NCBI RefSeq assembly: GCF_001949145.1
Contig: NW_019091389.1
Location: forward strand, 1,399,156 to 1,463,155
Length of the DNA stretch: 64,000 nt
Source of the DNA: Acanthaster planci
Taxonomy: Eukaryota > Echinodermata > Asteroidea > Valvatida > Acanthasteridae
Reading direction: 5' to 3'
The notes under the pieces: model-generated
Seen by the model: the letters and a program-made list of their open reading frames with translations, nothing else
Told to the model about the DNA's origin: nothing
Databases searched by the model: none
Position numbers and translations under genes: made by a program
Shown: piece by piece, positions 57,101 through 64,000 of the stretch
How the letters are laid out: every line of letters begins with the position of its first letter
How positions within the stretch are numbered: the first letter of the stretch is position 1

Positions 57101-60100
57101 GTGGGCAATAATCATTTAGTACTTTCAGTACTTGTCAGTGATTTCGAACAGGTATGTTTGATATTAGGGTTTTAGTGTAAGTTACCTGTAGGAAGGAAAT
57201 GCTTCAGTCATTAATTGGGATAACTGTAAGATGCAGGATTGGGTTGATATATAACGCGTGTGTGGCAATAAAATGGATATTTGTCAAGTGATTTTTCCGC
57301 TCCTGAACCACACAGCCAATTCATGTATACATTACATGTAAGACGTTATCTTATACATAGATTCGTCGTTTCTTGCCTAATTCTTTTATGTTCTTCGAAA
57401 TGGTCTATGGTTCTTCCCTACCACGACTCCGCAATTTTTTCGCTCACAGTCAAATATTATTAATGAACAAATTCCAACTAACTTAAAGCATGCCCAAAAA
57501 GTGGGAATTTGCTGGTTAATAATAATAATTCCCTTGAAGTTACTTAATTGCTTATGAAAAATTGTTTGTCATTTGTATTTACAAGAAATACAAACGCTTC
57601 CAAAATTTTACATCAAAATAAAAGTTTCCAACAATTCTGTTGTCCAAAGATGATGCATTTTAAAAGGGGACAGGATGATGACGACTTGTGAAGAATGGAG
57701 GATTGATTTCTAAGGGATATCAATCTCCGAATACTTGAAATGGTATGAAACGAAATATACATTTCGATCTTGCAAATTTAAATTACTTAACTTATGGAAA
57801 AGACTTAGCCAGGTATCCTACAGTTACCCCCGATCGTCCCTTTTATGCTGAATTCGATCTTTAAAGGTCACAGATTTAATTTACGAACAAAAGAAAACAT
57901 GCTGATATATTCAAACACAAGTTTTATACTTCAAGTTTCAAGATTCGTAGCGCATATTCCGAAGAAGGAATAGGCCTATTGCAAGGAAAACCTCTCCCAA
58001 TATGTATTTCGCGGCAGCAGGATATTTTATAACTGAAGCTTTTTTCAAATATAGAAAAGGTTGTCGATTAGCACTTACTTATGGCTCAGTGTCGTGATAC
58101 GGTTGTCGTTTTGGCATTCATAGTGACCGTGTTAAAATTTTGCGGTTATTGCAGGTTTTTGTTGGTTGTCGGTGATCTGAATGCTAAATTTGTGGTCACT
58201 ATCGTTTTGCTGGTTTGGACATTGTAACTTTTTGTTGTTTCGTTAGCTGATTCTTATTCTGATATTGTTGGTGTGATGATAGGGTGGTTTATGGTTACTA
58301 TTCCTCGATTTTATTACTGGGACCAATTACTGTGATTGTTATGGTTAATTGTTGCTGATATTGTTTTTACAGCTGTAGTTAATGTGGCTGTATTGGTGAT
58401 AAATGAGTTTCCACCTTGGGAGCGAAATTTGGAAAATCTGCAGCAAAAATGTAACTGAGACTAATGTACTTTGACCAAGTAAGGTGTCATGCCATAAAAT
58501 ACCACCACTCACCAACGTGACAAAATTAATGAAATAAAAGGATGACGGTTCAGTTATTCGCAGTACTCAACAGCATTAGTCACGAACCACTCGACGGGAA
58601 GAGACATAGCAGTTACACCAACATATTGTAGCTAAATCAATATGTCGCCATTTTATTCCTCAAAAACACAAGATGAAATGATCATAGAAGGCTAATGGTG
58701 TGTTTCCCAAACCATTTACAAATCACCCCTGATATTGTATACACGAGAGTAATGATACTGAATATGATAAATTCCTTAGATTTAACGAGTGCCAAACTGT
58801 CTTGATATTTAATTCAGGAAAAAAGGTGTATAACTGTAATGAGGCGTTGTTATATGCACAATAACACACTAAAAGCGACTGGGTTGGGCATTAACATTTT
58901 ACACAGAATCTGCTTATAGCTGTCTACGCATGCATGTTGGTAGTTTGCAAGAAATCGTCGCTGCATCTAAAACTAACAATGATAAAAAGAAAGTGGCAGT
59001 TCTGAACGATTTTGCTGCTGTCAAGGAGGAGATGTTGAACTCAGAATAAGGGGGCTACAAAGGAGGGATGCATCTGGGAATTGTTCAAGTCAAACTGCTG
59101 CAACATCAACGATGGGATTTCTGAACTTTGTATTTTTAAGGAGAACGCAAGAAGTGCTCACCTGAAATGGTATGTTCGTTGTATTATTGGTAATTGATAC
59201 TGTGTTACCAAGGGCACAATAACTTATCCATTAGCGTGAAATTGCATTAGTACTCTAGCCATTCCCAATAACCGGCGTCTAACTAAATATTCCTTCAACA
59301 AAATATATAAAAGACAAACTACTTCTAGATTTCTACTAAATTGAATATTTACCTACTGAGTTTAACAAACAAAAATAAGAACAAATTTATTTTCCCCATT
59401 AGTACGATGCATGGACATATTTGCGTCAAATTTGTAAGCATGCGTATAAAGTAGAAGATTGCTTCTGTATTTTACTTTTGACAAAAATTACCTATTTCAG
59501 ACGTCTTAGTGGTGCAACTTACTTTAACAAAACTTAAGTGCAATAATTTGAAATGTGACAGCTTTCTTCTAAAATAAGGCTCTGTACGTCGGAGTGCTTG
59601 AAAGAAAGTTATTTTCGTATTATATCCATACTTTAACATTCATAATGATTCAGTTGCATTGCTGAGCAAAATAAGGACTACCTCAAAATGAATGGCTGCA
59701 TCAAGGTACATATTCTTCTCTTCTGAAGTTTAAAACTCGTTTGTATTGTATTACAGCTCAAAATTGTCAAGCATTTGCTTATGAATCGGTTCCTAATATT
59801 CTGCAGTGATCAAAAAGTTTTAATTAAACAAGTAAATTATGGAATGAATAGTGTCCTTCACATTGTTTCAGTAACAGGTTTCAGAAACACAAAGGCTCAT
59901 TGCGTTCTTAAATGAAATTTTTATATGAGAAATACAATCCGTCTTCGTTTTAGTCACGAAATATTAATGATGTTTACTTCCTTTATCGTCCGTTATTTTT
60001 GGTAGGAGTTGGTGAATGGGTTGAACGTTTTGCAATCTTCCTACAGACCTTCCAAGGTACAAATATAGGTTATATGTGCCTTTGAAAACAAAGAAGAATT

Positions 60101-63100
60101 CCAAATTGAAAGAAGAAGATAAAATTTTATGATGTCATTCATTTACCTTGAGTAGAAATTCGCCTGTATCACTGTGAACAAGTATGCAAAATTCAACATG
60201 CTGCTGGACCAGCGAAATGTTTTCTGTCCTTTAGTGTAGTTAGAGCTGGTCAAAACTTTTGGTTACTCGTATTGCTTTCCCCAGCTATACTGCATGTTGA
60301 TTTTTCCACCCTTGACTTCATTGTTATTTGAGTCGCTGCGCAGTGCATAGGTCGTTGTCCTCTACGGGTTTATTTTCGTTTGAAAATGACAGCTTTTTTC
60401 ATTATTTGATTCTGGCATGAAGTTGGGTTTTCTTCACGGCAGGCTGGCTCGTTTAACATTCACTCGTCACTCAGTTCATTGTCCATCCTTGCCACTTCCA
60501 ATAACTGCAGTTTTGAGGAAAAATAAAATATAAAAGTACAATAATCAATTGCGATACGAAGGTTATTCCTTCAAGGTGAACAGAGGACCAACAACATTAC
60601 AAATGTTCACTGTGATTTCCAAAGCCGTGGTGTATCTATTTGCGATAATCCTCATTTTGATTTTCGTAGCACCCAAAACAACCTCATCTTTGTAAACTCA
60701 AATAAGATTAAGGCATATCAAGTAACAACATCATCACGTTTCTTGGGTATCTGGCGTAACTATAACGTGTTGCAGTTTTGCACCCAGGAGACTCATTATT
60801 AGAGTGCCATGTCATTTCGTTATATGGAGTTCTAATCATTTTTCAGGATGATGGTAGTGTGATGTAATTCTTTGTATGTTGCACTATTATTATTTTCAGA
60901 AAGGGGAACAAAAACAGATCCAAAACAGTGACCTTAATCTACAAGACAATTTTTTTTTATATTTTTAGATTTTTTCCATCCTCAAAAAGAGCGACTCAAA
61001 CAAATCACCACTCCTCAGGCATTGTTAAATAGAGCTTTTATATTTTAAAAACTATACATCGCAATATCCTTGGTTTTGAGATCTAGACCCTTGAATTCGA
61101 TATTGGGCAAAAAGACTAGCTTCGCTCAATATTAATTAAAAGGATGTTGAAATATAGTCCGCTATCTCCATTTAACTTGCGGAAGAAAGTGAAAGGCGTC
61201 ACCATCTGAGTGGATGTATAAAAGCAAATCTTCAAAAATGTTCTTTTAATTGTTTGGAAATTTACAACAGGAAAAAAATTACCTTTTCATTCGAAAGTTG
61301 ATTAAAGCTCAGATCAAATTATCGGTGGAATCAAATTATTAATGAACGGCACAAAGCCGATAATATCCAACATCAATGCAAGCAGTTCAGAAAATACTAA
61401 TTTGAGAAAGTTCACGTCACTGATGAAAATCTCCAACCTTTTATCATTATTGAAAAATAATGAGAGGGAGGCAATTTTCATGGCGGGATTTCCTCTCCCT
61501 TCCTCCAGAAAGCTTGTCAATCAACATCAAAATGTAGCGGTTAATCCTTGGAGAGACTAAAAAAGAGGCGACATGAAACACACAGAATATTTTCCCTAAC
61601 CCAAATATACCCCCCATGCTTGATAGTCATTGTGAAGTGAGCCCACTTCACATTTAAAATTAGGAATAACTCTCTGGGGTTATTTTATTTGAATACTCAA
61701 ACAAGATTACAAAACAAAGCTAAACACGGTACCCGTAAACGTTGACGCATTGATAAAAAGGTTGCAACTACAGTGAATTCTACACAATAACCTTTATAAT
61801 GCTCCTTAGACTGGGCTGGACTATTACACGCGAAATAAAACCATTACCGGTACAGAAGGCAGTTCGGTAAAAGAATTTTTTTTTCAATTATGCGACCCGT
61901 AAAAATCTGATGAGTTCGTAAAACTCCAGCAGTGTCGTTTATGTTAGACTAGTGCCCTATTTTAAACATCCAGTAGCAAGTAAAACTGCCACGATCTATG
62001 CAATGCAATCTTGATCAAATTAGACTCCTGAATATTAAGGTTTGTTCCGTATTTCACCTCTACATTGGACGTTTGGTGGACTCATTGCAAATTCAGTTTC
62101 TTTGCAAGACGCATTGTGTAATTTCTGGTCAAAATAGGTGGGTTTCCCAAGGATATCTGGGCGCTTTTGAAATTCTAATAATACTTTTCAGTCGGTAGAA
62201 CTGAACGTTTTCCAACGTGTCGTGAAATTGCATTAACGTTCCCTTTTCCTCAACTGATTTTAAATGGTATCTCACAGCAGGAAGCTTGCATATTGGCAAC
62301 TGCACATGCCAAGGTAGGGCATTTTACGCGAGTATAAACGTGACGTCTAATAAAACTATGAAAGATATTTAATACATGTATCCAATTGAACCAAAAACTT
62401 TATAAACAATCGTCATCACGAAAAATACTGTTTTAATGCAGTCACAGTTTAACTTCTAAATGTCCTGAAATATAGGCCTACGTTAGTAGCGCCCTTATTG
62501 CAATTCACTAATATCTTTGGGCTTCCAAAATCTTTCTTATCAATGCATGTGGATCGTCTTAAAATTCCTCCATGACACATTTCTCATATTGGTGATGCTT
62601 CACTTATCACTTGTTCACTCATTATTTAGCCCTCTTTCAAGATAATCGAATTTTTCGATAGTTTTGCCAACATGTCATAATCCAAAATATGCATATAGCC
62701 ATTTCGACTGGATTTGTTTATTGTTTTCTATTTCTCGTTTCCTTATTTGTCTTGCCTTCTTGTATATGTGCCGCTGGGTCCAAATATAATAACGATGACA
62801 ATCATGATAATGACAAAAGTCATGATGTAGGTCTCACGTCCTAAATAGAATGTAAGAAAGGCTGCACGCAATGTAACGGAGGGCGTGAATTTGCTTTCAA
62901 AGGAGCAGCAAGAGGCCTATGTTAATTGGACTTTTGGTTAAAAACTTATAATTTGAATATCTGGACATTCTAAGGTTTACAGTTCAAACTTCTTTTCACG
63001 TCCTACAATGAGTGGCCTAGTGAAAGACGTCACCAAGACTGTTCACGTTCCCACAAACCTTTAACAATAGTGTAACAGCCCTATATATAGGTGGCAATAT

Positions 63101-64000
63101 GTCTGAGTGCACCTGCTTCCCGTGGATTATTACTATTCATCTGACCAGCTGGTAATTATGTTGCAGGTGAGACCTGTCCTTCACAATAATACACACGCGT
63201 TGCTCACCAGAACAATTTAAGTCATAGTAGGTCACACAAAAATGTGAGCAATGATTTCTTATTAAATAGTTGCGTATTCGCCCTTGCCACGACAGGTCGG
63301 CACAAATAGGCTTCAGCTTACAGATCTTGTGAGAAGAGGACGGTTTGTTTGTTTGTCAGTTTGTTTATTTTTATTTTCTTGGATCAAAGTGAGTATTTTA
63401 GAGAGCAATTTGTGCAATCCAAGCTTGCTATTCAATGTACAACGAGGCATTAATGCATGCACTGAGAAACGTATTAAGAGACGACTCATACCAATTGCTG
63501 CGTGTTCTTTCTCTACAGATCAGCGTTATATACGATCCAGCGAAGGATAACCAATCATTCTCAATCACAAGGTCACTTTCACGCGTGACTGTTGACCAGG
63601 TGTAATTCGATTAATTACACATCGCAAGATTTTTTTTACGGATTTCGATCAGGATTAGTCTTACCTCCAGTGTAAATCGCTGTAAACATCTGCCTTTATT
63701 TCCATTTTCTAACTGTACGAAGATTAAATCTTTTGGATGAGACCATATGCTTAGATTTTTCCATTCTTAAGTTTTGTTTAGTGAACTTAAAACCATCGCA
63801 AAAGAAAGTTGATTTTTAAGTAATTTCTGTGAGTGCTGATTGATTGTCCACACCACCGCAACACGCAATTGGTAGCTGCCCAAGGGAGCATGAACTTTAA
63901 GGTGTGGTTTTTAGTACCATTCCAACTGATAGGCGTCTTCACTTCAGCATGAATTTTGGAGACAACTATCTACATGACTGGATCACTGTCGATAATTTAT
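54193..64000. other. No gene recognised
   Basis: Nearly 10 kb of AT-rich sequence in which open frames are short, lack splice context and look random on both strands. It holds a T/G-skewed patch at 58081-58400. A direct repeat GTTACTGTTTCGNCAG occurs twice at about 56407-56438. It could be intergenic or a large intron. Confidence 0.6.
58081..58400. repeat. T/G-rich strand-skewed low-complexity stretch
   Basis: On the given strand the bases are mostly T and G, with very few C, in many GTTG, TGTT, GGTTAT and GATATTG words, for example TTGTTGGTTGTCGGTGATC. It resembles a degenerate imperfect microsatellite. Confidence 0.5.

Overview
The window is eukaryotic. Its genes are split by introns of 0.3 to 11 kb with GT/AG junctions, its base composition is AT-rich, it is dense in degenerate repeats, and there is one 120-base assembly gap. 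Frequent TACATGTA and AGGCCTAT words, tRNA-derived SINE-like units and foldback elements suggest a marine deuterostome invertebrate. An echinoderm is my first guess, with hemichordate or lancelet possible. This rests on sequence texture only.

Region 1 (1-11.9 kb, + strand) is the 3' part of UBXN4 (erasin), an ER-membrane UBX protein that ties p97/VCP to ER-associated degradation. Four exons are visible: UBX domain part 1, UBX part 2, a hydrophobic ER-anchoring segment with linker, and a conserved C-terminus. The 5' exons lie outside the window. Its introns hold a 725-bp terminal-inverted-repeat element, a 25-bp minisatellite of about 17 copies, and a small foldback element.

Region 2 (about 15.4-42.1 kb, + strand) holds the main find, a large single-pass receptor gene I cannot match to a named family. 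The exons read: signal peptide, two C-type lectin-like domains (each cut by an intron at the same place), a complete kringle domain, an EGF-like/Cys-rich exon, a transmembrane exon, two small juxtamembrane exons, and a long last exon encoding a roughly 310-residue tail. Every ectodomain exon from 27.3 kb on starts and ends in phase 1. The two juxtamembrane exons are both phase 2 in and phase 1 out, one basic and one acidic, so the reading frame permits exactly one of them per transcript. The tail carries three Tyr-x-Asn (GRB2-type SH2) motifs and one YxxL motif. Inside its introns lie a THAP zinc-finger exon on the opposite strand, SINE-like units and several foldback repeats.

Region 3 (42.1-64 kb) is gene-poor. 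It has a convincing terminal exon of a small single-pass membrane protein with a C-terminal PPPY motif (47.1-47.5 kb). Two weak exon candidates follow: a Thr/Ser-rich stalk plus transmembrane segment at 49.9 kb, and an Ig- or sushi-like piece at 53.9 kb. From 54.2 kb to the end I see no gene.

Exon coordinates were set by hand from reading frame, splice-site match and phase. They are predictions, and no transcript or database search was available.
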